The translations under genes were made by a program, and so were the position numbers. This document shows, one piece after another, positions 6,104-12,824 of a stretch of 35,081 nucleotides of DNA (its first letter is position 1; the number at the start of each line of letters is the position of its first letter). Source of the stretch: a virus. The notes below the pieces were generated by a model, which worked only from the letters and a program-made list of their open reading frames with translations, was not told where the DNA came from and did not search any database. The stretch is from IMG/VR virus record IMGVR_UViG_3300043469_002107, positions 1-35,081 of that record, one strand, 5' to 3'.

Positions 6104-7163
6104 GGGTGTTTATTTCGTTGAAAGTTTGGGAGATGAATGCCGCCGCTAGTTGCGGCACTATGCTGTTTCCGTAGCCACGCAGGCGCATGACCCGCGCTTC
6201 TGCCGTGTTTTCTGCGTAGCCCGGTGTGCAAGGATCGCAGCTTGGCACCACTCCACGGGGTAGCCCTGCAACCAGCGGGGCAAGGCCGGGTTCAATCCTC
6301 CGCGCTTTTCCGTCTGCGCAGGGGATGAGGTCGAAGCGGGACCACGCATCAGTCCGCCGATCAGAAGCTCGTCCTTCCGTGCCCCGCTCCTGCTCGTGTT
6401 CCCCGCATCTGCCCATGTCGCCGCTGGGGTCGGGTATCCCACGGGTGTCAGAAACATGGCTTGGCGACTGAGTTGATCCAGCCTCACCCGCGCAGTTCCG
6501 TCTGGATTCGTTGCGTTCACCTTCTGCCCCGGCGAGTCCTTCCAGTCTCGGCTGTTCGGCGTGACCCAGCCAGCCACGTCGATCAGAGACTTCCCCGGAT
6601 TGGCTCCGCGTGCTTTCTTCGCTTCGTCCGTCTCCGGCGAGCCCCGCGTTGCATCGCACACTCCCGGCGTTGGATACCCAGAATAGACGTTGCCTGATAT
6701 GGGGCGAGCCAAGGCTGTGTGCTCCCAATACCGCCGCCCCGCAGGCGTAACCTTCTCCTTCCAGGTCTGACGATATTCCATCGAGCCAACCTTTTCCAAT
6801 AGCACTCGAAACCTGCTCCCCAAAGACCCACTCAGGGCGGCATTCGCGGATGAGATTGAAGAACACGGGCCAGAGGTGGCGCTCGTCTTTGTCTCCAAGC
6901 TGCTTCCCTGCTGTGGAGAATGGCTGGCAGGGGCAGCTGCCCGTCCAAACAGGTTTAGTTGCAGGCCAGTTTGCGAGTTGCAGGGCAAGGGACCAACCGC
7001 CGATTCCGGCAAAGAAGTGGCATTGTGCGTATTTAGTAAGCTCATGTGGCTGTATTTCGGTGATGCTGCGTTCGTCCACGTCGCCCGCCGGTATCAGCCC
7101 AGCGCGGATAAGTTCGCGGAGCCAAGCGGCGGCTTTTGGATCAAATTCGTTGTAGAAGTTCAT
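6096..7163 (-). CDS. Orphan DNA (cytosine-5-)-methyltransferase
   Basis: The 355-residue enzyme transfers a methyl group from SAM to C5 of cytosine. The SAM-binding motif I is FAGIGG (51-56). Motif IV is GSCPCQPFS with catalytic Cys79. Motif VI is GEQV (115-118). Motif VIII is HIRQRLFW (155-162). Motif X is GYGNSIVPQLAAAF near residue 335. Between about 165 and 285 is a Gly/Arg/Ser-rich variable region with repeated VS(D/N)-type and RLEG-type segments, where target recognition should lie. No restriction endonuclease is adjacent, so it probably protects phage DNA. It is longer at the N-terminus than minimal enzymes. A second open frame overlaps it. Confidence 0.93.
   Translation of the reverse strand: MNFYNEFDPKAAAWLRELIRAGLIPAGDVDERSITEIQPHELTKYAQCHFFAGIGGWSLALQLANWPATKPVWTGSCPCQPFSTAGKQLGDKDERHLWPVFFNLIRECRPEWVFGEQVSSAIGKGWLDGISSDLEGEGYACGAAVLGAHSLGSPHIRQRLFWVSNAGSVRCNAGLAGDGRSEESTRSQSGEVSDRRGWLGHAEQPRLEGLAGAEGERNESRRNCAGEAGSTQSPSHVSDTRGIPDPSGDMGRCGEHEQERGTEGRASDRRTDAWSRFDLIPCADGKARRIEPGLAPLVAGLPRGVVPSCDPCTPGYAENTAEARVMRLRGYGNSIVPQLAAAFISQTFNEINTHE
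6158..7045 (-). CDS. Candidate dual-coding frame inside the methyltransferase gene
   Basis: A 295-codon frame without stops lies wholly inside the methyltransferase gene, shifted by one base. Its start, MSLLNTHNATSLPESAVGPL, overlaps the FAGIGG region. The product has ordered features: LNLFGRAAAPASHSP, MEYRQTWKEKVTPAGRRY, GYPTP, GWVTPNSRDWKD, and LNPALPRWLQGYPVEW near the end. I recall similar predicted phage proteins (TSLPxS..., TWKxxxTPxGR, GWPTP, LNPAxSRWLMGxP), which are probably the same frame in other methyltransferase genes. That memory cannot be checked here. There is no ribosome-binding site at the ATG. It may be expressed, or it may be an artefact of conserved codons. Confidence 0.3.
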   Translation of the reverse strand: MSLLNTHNATSLPESAVGPLPCNSQTGLQLNLFGRAAAPASHSPQQGSSLETKTSATSGPCSSISSANAALSGSLGSRFRVLLEKVGSMEYRQTWKEKVTPAGRRYWEHTALARPISGNVYSGYPTPGVCDATRGSPETDEAKKARGANPGKSLIDVAGWVTPNSRDWKDSPGQKVNATNPDGTARVRLDQLSRQAMFLTPVGYPTPAATWADAGNTSRSGARKDELLIGGLMRGPASTSSPAQTEKRGGLNPALPRWLQGYPVEWCQAAILAHRATQKTRQKRGSCACVATETA

Positions 7164-7192
7164 TTCATTACCCCGTAATCAACATAACTCAT
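7160..7192 (-). other. Ten-codon minicistron overlapping the methyltransferase start
   Basis: Just ahead of the methyltransferase a short frame reads MSYVDYGVMK and ends TGA, overlapping the methyltransferase ATG (ATGA). It could couple or attenuate methyltransferase translation. At this length it may be chance; no ribosome-binding site precedes it. Confidence 0.2.
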
Positions 7193-7207
7193 AGGGCATT
7201 TATTTGG

Positions 7208-7840
7208 TTAATATATAAGGGCTTGGTGGGCCTTGTGCATCGCCCGCTTGGCCCGCTCCAGGTCGCCAATCAGGGTGGCAACGGCCTTGGCGCCGTCCCC
7301 GCGCACCTCCAGCTTACTCAGGGCGGCGGTATCGACGTAGCTCAGGGCGTCATGGGCGCCGTCCACATGCGCGGCCACGTCCTCTATGCGCTGAATGGCC
7401 TTCTTGACCTTGGCGGTTACATGCCGGCCAGCGTCGGCGTAGCTCATGCCGTCCTCCGGCTTCATGCCTGCGGCCTTCATCACGTTGACCAGCTCATAGG
7501 CGACCATCGCCTCAACCGGGACGCCCTTGTTCGGCACAACGCCAACGGCGCGGTCGTCCCAAAGTTCGGTCATCTGGTAGTCTTTGCGGTTCGTCACTTC
7601 GGTAATCGCCTGGAGCCCGAGGTTGTCGAGCCACTTGCGGATTGCGGCGACGGCCTCCGGTTGGTCGGCGCGGGCGGTGAAAATCTTCACCGTCTTACCC
7701 TCGGTAAGCCACTTGCGCACCCGTGCCAGCATCGGCTGCACCGGCAGGCCGATATGCGTCGGGTCGTAAGCGCCGTCATTGTGAATGGCCAGCGTGCGGT
7801 CAAGGTCCACGCCTATCCAAGGCTTGTGGGTCGTGCTCAT
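7208..7840 (-). CDS. HAD-superfamily phosphatase-like protein
   Basis: The 210-residue protein has a HAD core in residues 1-95. Motif I is WIGVDLDRTLA, with the nucleophile and acid/base Asp residues. Motif II is KIFTARAD (Thr). The downstream acidic motif is TELWDDRAVGV. Phage relatives resemble the phosphatase half of polynucleotide kinases or small nucleotide phosphatases. The substrate cannot be read from sequence. Residues 95-210 add an unrelated helical region (NKGVPVEAMVAYELVN..., VKKAIQRIEDVAAHV), so it may be a two-part protein. The ATG at 7840 follows GGAGGG by 7 bases and overlaps the upstream stop as TAATG. Confidence 0.78.
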   Translation of the reverse strand: MSTTHKPWIGVDLDRTLAIHNDGAYDPTHIGLPVQPMLARVRKWLTEGKTVKIFTARADQPEAVAAIRKWLDNLGLQAITEVTNRKDYQMTELWDDRAVGVVPNKGVPVEAMVAYELVNVMKAAGMKPEDGMSYADAGRHVTAKVKKAIQRIEDVAAHVDGAHDALSYVDTAALSKLEVRGDGAKAVATLIGDLERAKRAMHKAHQALIY

Positions 7841-8079
7841 TAGTCTTCCCTCCTTGCTGCGATCATGGCGTCGGCAATCCGGTAACAAAAACGAGCCACC
7901 GCTTCAGGTCTTGGATCTCCGTCGCTTGTAGTGAATGAAGAAAGCCAACCGTTTAGGGCCTGCCCCGCGAAGTAGTCGCGCAGGTTCATACCCGGACGTA
8001 AGGCGTCAGCCACAAGTCCGCTGGGCGTGTTTATGTAAGCGGGAAACGCTGGGCCGCCGTTGTTGATTGGAGTGCTCAT
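7840..8079 (-). CDS. Small conserved phage protein (GGPAFP...LRDYFAGQAL type)
   Basis: The 79-residue protein shows NNGGPAFPAYI, then PGMNLRDYFAGQALNGWL, and ends CYRIADAMIAARRED. This three-block pattern is common in small early proteins of many tailed phages; its function is unknown. It overlaps both neighbours: ATGA with the upstream stop and TAATG with the HAD gene start. There is no clear ribosome-binding site, so it may depend on translational coupling. Confidence 0.8.
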   Translation of the reverse strand: MSTPINNGGPAFPAYINTPSGLVADALRPGMNLRDYFAGQALNGWLSSFTTSDGDPRPEAVARFCYRIADAMIAARRED

Positions 8080-8387
8080 TTGGACACGCGATGAAGTTCG
8101 ACGAACTTCTTGGCGCGGGCCTCGGCCTTATCGCCAGCGGCCTTCTGGCGTTGCTCGTGGCTGGTGACGGCACCACCCAGCGTCGTTTCGGCGACAACAA
8201 AGAACTTGGTCGCCATGTTCATTTTGCCGGGTTGCTTCTGCGTCACGAGCATCGTGTCCGACAGGATGCGAAAGCCGAAAATCAGCTTGATGCGCGAGCA
8301 CCAGTCGAGGCGCGGACTCAGCACATAGCCACGGCTCATGTACGGCAGGTTAGTGTTTTCGGTCGGTTCGTTTTGGTTTTGGCTCAT
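8076..8387 (-). CDS. Hypothetical phage protein
   Basis: The 103-residue protein has a polar N-terminus, a central hydrophobic segment (SRIKLIFGFRILSDTMLV) and a charged helical tail (EQRQKAAGDKAEARAKKFVE). I do not recognise a family. It is first in its run of overlapping genes and follows a 267-base stretch without a convincing gene. Its leader lacks a ribosome-binding site and reads CACTACC-ATG, like the leaders of some other run-starting genes here. Confidence 0.65.
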   Translation of the reverse strand: MSQNQNEPTENTNLPYMSRGYVLSPRLDWCSRIKLIFGFRILSDTMLVTQKQPGKMNMATKFFVVAETTLGGAVTSHEQRQKAAGDKAEARAKKFVELHRVSK

Positions 8388-8654
8388 GGTAGTGAAAGGT
8401 TGCGCCCTTTGTTTCGCGGCCTGGGCGCTGGGTCGGAGGTCTCGTTACCCTAAGACACGGGGGCTGGATCTCCGCGCCGCCTCCGCTTGTCCCCGTATTA
8501 TCGCGTTTCCACATGCTGCAATTCGGGGGGCGGCGATCAGCCGGAGAAATTTGAAAGGAGCACCGTGGGCCGCGTCAGTTCAGAGACGCTTAATCCATGT
8601 GGTGTTACTCGCCGGACTCTTATTTGCCCGCCGGCGACTCCCGAAAGTGGTAGG
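8388..8654. other. Stretch without a convincing gene
   Basis: Minus-strand frames here are short or stop early. One frame of about 55 codons (MWKRDNTGTSGG...) has unnatural composition. On the plus strand, AAAGGAG precedes a GTG, but the product looks like a shadow. It may hold a promoter for the run of genes that begins at 8387; I cannot pick out one with confidence. Confidence 0.4.
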
Positions 8655-8792
8655 TCAGGCCAGCAGCATGAACAGAGCGCCGAGGACAACACCGGCCAAG
8701 CAGGCGCGGCTAAGGTGGCGCATCGTGCGGCCTTGGTTGATCTGGCTCCGCTCGTGACGGTAGCGAAGGATGCGGTTGTCGAGGTCAGGCAT
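8655..8792 (-). CDS. Small single-pass membrane protein
   Basis: This 45-residue peptide has a charged N-terminal half (MPDLDNRILRYRHERSQ) and a C-terminal hydrophobic segment (LAGVVLGALFMLLA). That suggests a tiny inner-membrane protein with its N-terminus in the cytoplasm. No ribosome-binding site is obvious. A shorter start at 8723 (MRHLSRACLAG...) would keep only the membrane part. It lies between two regions with no strong gene, so it is less certain than its neighbours. Confidence 0.45.
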   Translation of the reverse strand: MPDLDNRILRYRHERSQINQGRTMRHLSRACLAGVVLGALFMLLA

Positions 8793-8826
8793 TGACTTAG
8801 CTGGTTTGACGTGGAAGATGGGGATT

Positions 8827-8895
8827 AAGGCCAGTCGGCTTGGATACATCCGTTCTGGTGAACGTGGTTGTTATAGCACCAATCCGGCTGGCCTT
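8827..8895. other. 69-base structured inverted repeat
   Basis: The arms AAGGCCAGTCGG (8827-8838) and CCGGCTGGCCTT (8884-8895) pair over 12 bp with one G-T pair. TTGG/CCAA extends the stem after one mismatch. The loop holds a second perfect hairpin, CGTTC-tggt-GAACG (8851-8864). On the plus strand a T5 run follows two bases later, as in an intrinsic terminator. It lies just past the end of the gene at 8912-9190. It could be a terminator, a small RNA or a protein-binding site. Confidence 0.5.
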
Positions 8896-8911
8896 GCTTT
8901 TTACCCGGTTC

Positions 8912-9190
8912 TTAGAGCGACGGAGGCGGCACGACGGCTCCGGTCCCGATATGAACCGTGTGGCCGGTCTTCTCCTCGATGTCGGCACGCGCTAACCGGA
9001 ATGCGTCTTCGATGATCTTGAAGGGACGGTTCAAAACATACGCGAAGGAGAGCTTGCCCTTGGCCTGCGAAACGGCGCAGGCGGCGGTGACTTCACGAAT
9101 GGACTCGTCGAGGTCGTTGATAACTCCGCCGTTATTGAGGGCGGTGAGGATTTGCAGGAAAACTCCGGTGATGGTCTTCTCGGTATTCAT
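8912..9190 (-). CDS. Hypothetical phage protein
   Basis: The 92-residue protein reads MNTEKTITGVFLQILTALNN, then NDLDESIREVTAACAVSQAKG and KLSFAYVLNRPFKI. It is soluble and predicted helix/strand mixed. I know no functional family for it. It stands alone between a terminator-like hairpin upstream (9231-9258) and the structured repeat downstream (8827-8895), so it may be its own transcription unit. The leader is AT-rich without a ribosome-binding site. Confidence 0.75.
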   Translation of the reverse strand: MNTEKTITGVFLQILTALNNGGVINDLDESIREVTAACAVSQAKGKLSFAYVLNRPFKIIEDAFRLARADIEEKTGHTVHIGTGAVVPPPSL

Positions 9191-9230
9191 TTCAATGGAT
9201 AGCAGTTGGGTGATCTAACGGGGGAAAGTA

Positions 9231-9258
9231 ACCCAAGGGGGGGCGAACCCCCTTGGGT
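9231..9258 (-). terminator. Hairpin terminator after the HU gene
   Basis: ACCCAAGGGGG (9231-9241) and CCCCCTTGGGT (9248-9258) form a perfect 11-bp stem with a 6-base loop, 11 bases past the HU stop. On the minus strand the downstream sequence is TACTTTCCCC, so the U-run is weak. It may pause or protect the HU transcript rather than end it fully. Confidence 0.7.
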
Positions 9259-9269
9259 GTTGGTTTCAC

Positions 9270-9593
9270 TCAGGCTTTGAGCTTCTTGAGCTGGGCCTTG
9301 AGCACCTTGCCGACCTTGAACTTAACGACGAGGCGGGCGGGAATGGTGACGGTTTGCTCGGGCTTGTTGGGATTGCGGCCGATGCGGGACTTACGGCGCT
9401 GCACCTCGAACACGCCGAAGTTGCGTAGCTCGACGTTGCGGCCCTCGGCGAGCGCGTCCTGAACATGGTCGAGCACGAGTTGGACGACATCGACAATCTG
9501 CTTTTGCGGAATGTCTTGGCGCTTCTCGTAGATCCCTAGCACGATTTCGCGTTTGGTGAGGTTGGGCAGGTTGGTTTGTAACTTATTAGACAT
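9270..9593 (-). CDS. HU/IHF-family DNA-bending protein
   Basis: The 107-residue protein is a dimeric, DNA-bending nucleoid protein of the HU/IHF type. TKREIVLGIYEKRQDIPQ begins the dimer helices. VELRNFGVFEVQRRKSR and GRNPNKPEQTVTIPA form the DNA-binding arm with its conserved GRNP tip, and VVKFKVGKVLKAQLKKL ends the fold. The RRKSRIGRNPNKP arm resembles HU of Verrucomicrobiota, which is the best host hint in the window. It may assist phage recombination, packaging or integration. It has no ribosome-binding site (leader AAACCTACC-ATG) and is followed by a strong hairpin. Confidence 0.93.
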   Translation of the reverse strand: MSNKLQTNLPNLTKREIVLGIYEKRQDIPQKQIVDVVQLVLDHVQDALAEGRNVELRNFGVFEVQRRKSRIGRNPNKPEQTVTIPARLVVKFKVGKVLKAQLKKLKA

Positions 9594-9618
9594 GGTAGGT
9601 TTGGTTGGTGAATGCGGC

Positions 9619-10560
9619 TTACTTGGCTCCGATAGCTTGCAGGAAAGCGTCTTTGTGTTTCAGCACGCGGGCAGCCTGCTTGAGATTGATCTTCCTCCAG
9701 TTCTGCCCCTCGGAAATATGGCCTTCCTGGAGGAAGTAGGCGGTCGCAAGGTCGCCGTTGTCGCCGATGACCTTGGAAACCGCGTCCAGAGTATCGAGGT
9801 CCATCTCGGCAGGCGCAGCGAGTGCGGCGGGCTTGGTCGTGATGTCGATTGCACCGGCACCGGCAGCGCCAGCCGGTTTCTCCGCAGCCTCGTCAACGTC
9901 GCCGTCCGTGATCTCGGTGCCGGTAATCAGCTCATAGATCCGGGCGAGGGTCTTGCGCTTGGCTTTGCCGAGAATGGCGTCACTCCCCTGCCCTTTGTTC
10001 ACTCGAATTGAGATAACCAAAGCCGGCTCACCTTGGGCGGGTATCAACATGGATTTCCATTCCTCGGTGTTAGTCTTGCGGAACTTGAAGGCAGCGGTGC
10101 AGGAAACATGCGCCTCCTCGCCAACCATCTTCGGCACGCTCTGTGTCATGCGGAGGTCGGAGAACAGGCCGCGCTGGGACAGGCGCTTAAACATCCCCTC
10201 GAAACCTTCCTTGGTGGGATAGAACCGAGCGCCGATTACGTTGGTCTGGTTGTTGGTCAGCTCGAAGCCCTTGATTGTGGCCTCGATCAGCACCTCGCGG
10301 ACGACATCGACGGAGTAACCGCCATCGCGGTCCTTGTCGGTCTTGAACCCGAGCGGGGAACCTTGGAGCTTCAAAAACTCCTTCATTAAATCATCATCGA
10401 GCAGGTTGCGAAGGGTGTTCATCGCGTTGGCGACGGCAATCGCCTTGGAGAATTGACCCTTGCCCTCGACGAGCGAGGCGAGCCCGTTTTCAGCCGCGAA
10501 CGTGTCGAGGCGGGCGAGCTTGGTATCAAGCGTTACGATCTGACTTTCTGATTTACTCAT
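9619..10560 (-). CDS. Putative single-strand annealing protein, RecT-like
   Basis: The 313-residue protein has the look of a phage recombinase: LKLQGSPLGFKTDKD, DVVREVLIEATIKGFELTNN, QTNVIGARFYPTKEGFEGM and then a beta-rich part (HVSCTAAFKFRKT..., SIRVNKGQGSDAILGKAKRK). This order resembles RecT-type annealing proteins, which pair a resected strand with its complement. Residues 220-255 are an Ala/Pro-rich linker before a C-terminal helical tail, as often seen in such proteins for SSB contact. It pairs with the Fe-S nuclease at 3516-4784. The family call is from pattern memory and needs a profile search. The ATG at 10560 has no ribosome-binding site. Confidence 0.55.
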   Translation of the reverse strand: MSKSESQIVTLDTKLARLDTFAAENGLASLVEGKGQFSKAIAVANAMNTLRNLLDDDLMKEFLKLQGSPLGFKTDKDRDGGYSVDVVREVLIEATIKGFELTNNQTNVIGARFYPTKEGFEGMFKRLSQRGLFSDLRMTQSVPKMVGEEAHVSCTAAFKFRKTNTEEWKSMLIPAQGEPALVISIRVNKGQGSDAILGKAKRKTLARIYELITGTEITDGDVDEAAEKPAGAAGAGAIDITTKPAALAAPAEMDLDTLDAVSKVIGDNGDLATAYFLQEGHISEGQNWRKINLKQAARVLKHKDAFLQAIGAK

Positions 10561-10586
10561 GTGTTTGGTAGTTGTAGGGGAGGAAA

Positions 10587-10934
10587 TTAGTAATGGGTCT
10601 TGGTGGGTAGCGTGTTGAACCACGCGAAGAAGTCGGAGGGGGTGACGAGCACCTTACCGTTGCGGCGCTCCAGGGTGAGCTTACCCGCAATCTCGGCATT
10701 GCGGATGGGCGGGTAAGAGCACCACGGCTTGAACAGAGCGATGGGAACAGGCCGGTCATCCAGCGCCGCAAGCAGCATAGCTTGAAGGTACTCACCATGC
10801 TTGCGCATCACGTTACCCAGCTCCTCGGCGCGATTTATCTCCTTGTCGCCAATCGCCGCAGGCTGGCTATGCAGCGCCGCCTTCAACTGCTCTACCAGTT
10901 GGGCGGGAGTGGCCTTTTGCTTGAGCCGCTTCAT
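10587..10934 (-). CDS. Hypothetical phage protein, possible DNA-binding tail
   Basis: The 115-residue protein begins MKRLKQKATPAQLVEQLKAA. Its C-terminal half reads IRNAEIAGKLTLERRNGKVL, VTPSDFFAWFNTLP, which looks like a small winged-helix or excisionase-type fold with a basic turn. I cannot assign it. It sits 4 bases after the coiled-coil gene and 26 bases before the annealing-protein gene, so it is in the same operon. An excisionase role is possible but speculative, as the integrase is far away. Confidence 0.65.
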   Translation of the reverse strand: MKRLKQKATPAQLVEQLKAALHSQPAAIGDKEINRAEELGNVMRKHGEYLQAMLLAALDDRPVPIALFKPWCSYPPIRNAEIAGKLTLERRNGKVLVTPSDFFAWFNTLPTKTHY

Positions 10935-10938
10935 ACTC

Positions 10939-12087
10939 TTATAGGCGCGAAGCCTTAGCGCGGATCTCGGCAACCAGTTCGGCGATTAACTCACCGATAG
11001 CCCCAGCAAGTTTCTCGCCGGCGAGGGTGTCCATCGCTGGAACCTCAAGCGACTGAACCAAGGCGGCGAAGGCGAGCAGCTTGTCCCGGTCAGGCGCGGC
11101 GGCGGCGCGGGCAATGGCGGCGGCTTCTTCATCCTGGCGCTTTTTCTCGGCGGCGACCCGATCAGCTTCGGCCTTTTCCAATGCCTCGCGCTTGGCCCGC
11201 TCCTCGGCGGCGATGCGGTCGGACTCCGCTTTCTCGGCTGCGGCCTTGGCCTCCAATGCCTCACGCTCGGCTTTCGCTTTGGCCTCGATCTCGTCGCGCT
11301 CGCGCTTGGCCTTGGCGGCAGCAGCAGCCTTTTCCTTGGCAACCTTCTCGCGTTCGGCCTTCGCCTCCGCTTCCGCTTTCTCGCGCTCGGCCTTGGCCTT
11401 GGCCTCGGCAGCGTCCTTCTCTGCCTGCAACCGGGCATTCTCGGCGGCAAGGCGCTCGCGCTCCTCCGCCTCCGCCTTCTCCTTCGCAGCCTTCTCCTCG
11501 GCGGCAGCACGTTCGGCCTTGATACGCTCGGCCTCGGCCACCAACTCAGCGGCAATCTTCGCCTCGTAGGCGGTCTTGGTGTCGGCCAGCAGGCGCTCGA
11601 ACGAAGCGGCGGGCATCGTGTCGAGGGCATAGAACTGGGTATCCACCTTGAAGGGGCGCAAAAGCTCCTCGCGCTCACCCTTGAGCGATGCACGGCGACC
11701 GGCCTCGGCAATCTCTTCGGCCTTCTCGATGGCCTCCAACCTGTCCTCAATCGGCTCAGTCAACAGAACGATGACGGCATTCACCCCATTGACTGCCTTG
11801 GTATAGCGAAGGGCTGATTCGTTGAGGGTCTTCCGGGTCTTCTCGGCGCCGACGCGCTCATCCTTGAGGGCGAGGCGCAGCGTGCGGGCGATCTTGGCGT
11901 CCGGCGCCGGATCATCGAGGAACAACGTGGCCTGGGCGACCAGCTTGCGGGCCTTGGCGTAGAACGGCGTGTAGGCGTCGAGCACCGTTTGCGCGGCAGG
12001 CGCATCCAATGCGTTATTACGGATCGTTACGATGAGATCATTGCTCACCGCTTGCTGCGGGGGGGAGAGTTCAATTGGTTCGGACAT
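10939..12087 (-). CDS. Long coiled-coil phage protein
   Basis: The 382-residue protein has three parts. Residues 1-115 form a helical head (YTPFYAKARKLVAQATLFL..., KDERVGAEKTRKTLNE). Residues 180-330 are an almost pure Ala/Glu/Lys/Arg coiled coil (AEEKAAKEKAEAEERERLA and repeats of the same kind). Residues 335-382 are a C-terminal helical cap (FAALVQSLEVPAMDTL). Similar proteins are common in phage early operons next to recombination genes and are sometimes labelled nuclease inhibitors; I cannot confirm that role. The repetitive codons also open long false frames on both strands. No ribosome-binding site precedes the ATG. Confidence 0.8.
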   Translation of the reverse strand: MSEPIELSPPQQAVSNDLIVTIRNNALDAPAAQTVLDAYTPFYAKARKLVAQATLFLDDPAPDAKIARTLRLALKDERVGAEKTRKTLNESALRYTKAVNGVNAVIVLLTEPIEDRLEAIEKAEEIAEAGRRASLKGEREELLRPFKVDTQFYALDTMPAASFERLLADTKTAYEAKIAAELVAEAERIKAERAAAEEKAAKEKAEAEERERLAAENARLQAEKDAAEAKAKAEREKAEAEAKAEREKVAKEKAAAAAKAKRERDEIEAKAKAEREALEAKAAAEKAESDRIAAEERAKREALEKAEADRVAAEKKRQDEEAAAIARAAAAPDRDKLLAFAALVQSLEVPAMDTLAGEKLAGAIGELIAELVAEIRAKASRL

Positions 12088-12128
12088 GGGGATAGCGGGA
12101 TTTATAGGGAAAGGACACCCTTGGGTCT

Positions 12129-12383
12129 TTATTTTGACCGAGGGGAAATTAGATGGAATGACTTGAGGATGGCCTTGGCGCAGGCCTTAGCCTCCAAGCC
12201 GCTCCCTTGGTGAACGGGAGCCATTGCCTTGACGGCTTGGTCGATCAGGTGGTCGGGTTCGCCGATGTCGATTACGGCGACCTTGCGACCATGCGCGTGT
12301 ATGTCTGAATGCTTTTTCGGGAACCAGGCATTGACGCCTGCGGTAGCAGGGACCGCCCGAACCATCGGCTTGGACTGGCTCAT
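12129..12383 (-). CDS. Small hypothetical phage protein
   Basis: The 84-residue protein (MSQSKPMVRAVPATAGVNAW...) contains HAHGRKVAVIDIGEPDHLI and a helical tail EAKACAKAILKSFHLI. No family is recognised. The ATG at 12383 overlaps the stop of the 59-residue gene upstream (ATGA). It is the third gene of the leftward early operon. Confidence 0.7.
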   Translation of the reverse strand: MSQSKPMVRAVPATAGVNAWFPKKHSDIHAHGRKVAVIDIGEPDHLIDQAVKAMAPVHQGSGLEAKACAKAILKSFHLISPRSK

Positions 12384-12559
12384 TTTGAGCCCTCCATGAC
12401 TTCGGCTAGGATCTCGGTGCGGCGCTTCTCGATAGCGTCACGAAGCAGCTTGGCCACGCTCTTGATCGTATCAGTTCCGCCGTGCTGGACGTGCAGGTTG
12501 AGGTGGCTCAGTTGCTCCTCGAACAGCGCCTTCGCGGCAATCTTCAAGAGGCCGCTCAT
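12380..12559 (-). CDS. Small helical phage protein
   Basis: This 59-residue frame starts MSGLLKIAAKALFEEQLSHL and ends LLRDAIEKRRTEILAEVMEG. It is predicted to be two amphipathic helices. Both ends overlap neighbours by 4 bases (ATGA), and this coupling is the main support for it. No family is recognised. Confidence 0.65.
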   Translation of the reverse strand: MSGLLKIAAKALFEEQLSHLNLHVQHGGTDTIKSVAKLLRDAIEKRRTEILAEVMEGSK

Positions 12560-12762
12560 TTAGCGAGTCCCTTTTGTGCGGCACGCGAGCGACGAGCTAT
12601 CTCCGTTAGCTTGAGTCGGGTCCACGCTGCGAGGCTTCTATTATCCTTTTTGGCGAGTACCGCCAACTCTGCTTTTAGCGATGCTGGCATAGGGGTGCTC
12701 ATTGTTGCTGTACCCTTCTTCCTCTTACCGTGTCTTGTCTCGTTGGTTGCGTTTTCGTTCAT
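12556..12762 (-). CDS. Ribbon-helix-helix regulator, first gene of the leftward operon
   Basis: The 68-residue protein has an RHH (Arc/MetJ-like) fold: a strand followed by PASLKAELAVLAKKDNRSLA and AWTRLKLTEIARRS. RHH dimers insert a two-stranded sheet into the major groove. It is clearly paralogous to the divergent gene at 12854-13162, sharing TRHGxR near the start and the KxELxxxAKxDxRSLxA core. That shared N-terminus supports the ATG at 12762 over the inner one at 12702. Two matching palindromes lie between the genes, so it probably represses its own and the divergent promoter. By position it acts like Cro or Arc. Confidence 0.8.
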   Translation of the reverse strand: MNENATNETRHGKRKKGTATMSTPMPASLKAELAVLAKKDNRSLAAWTRLKLTEIARRSRAAQKGLAK

Positions 12763-12780
12763 GCGATAAGTGGTGTTGTG

Positions 12781-12797
12781 TTGGTGTATAACACCAA
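12781..12797. promoter_or_regulatory. Operator palindrome 1 (GGTGT-N3-ACACC)
   Basis: TTGGTGT-ATA-ACACCAA is a perfect 17-base palindrome with a 3-base centre, 19 bases from the leftward RHH start. The core GGTGT-N3-ACACC recurs in operator 2. An extra half-site GGTGT lies at 12772-12776. It is the likely binding site of one or both RHH proteins. Confidence 0.7.
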
Positions 12798-12824
12798 TGC
12801 AACTTTTTTTTTAGTTTGCTGTCT

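Noticed and set aside
6096-7163. Restriction-modification system at the methyltransferase
   Set aside because: No endonuclease gene lies on either side; neighbours are small phage proteins and a HAD protein, so it is read as an orphan protective methyltransferase.
8487-8795. Plus-strand frame with AAAGGAG before a GTG at about 8563
   Set aside because: The product has odd composition and opposes a small membrane-protein frame. No plus-strand unit is otherwise present nearby, so the ribosome-binding site is probably chance.
10986-11750. 254-codon Arg/Pro-rich frame in the coiled-coil gene
   Set aside because: It is a shifted reading of the Ala/Glu/Lys codons of the coiled coil, with no family features.
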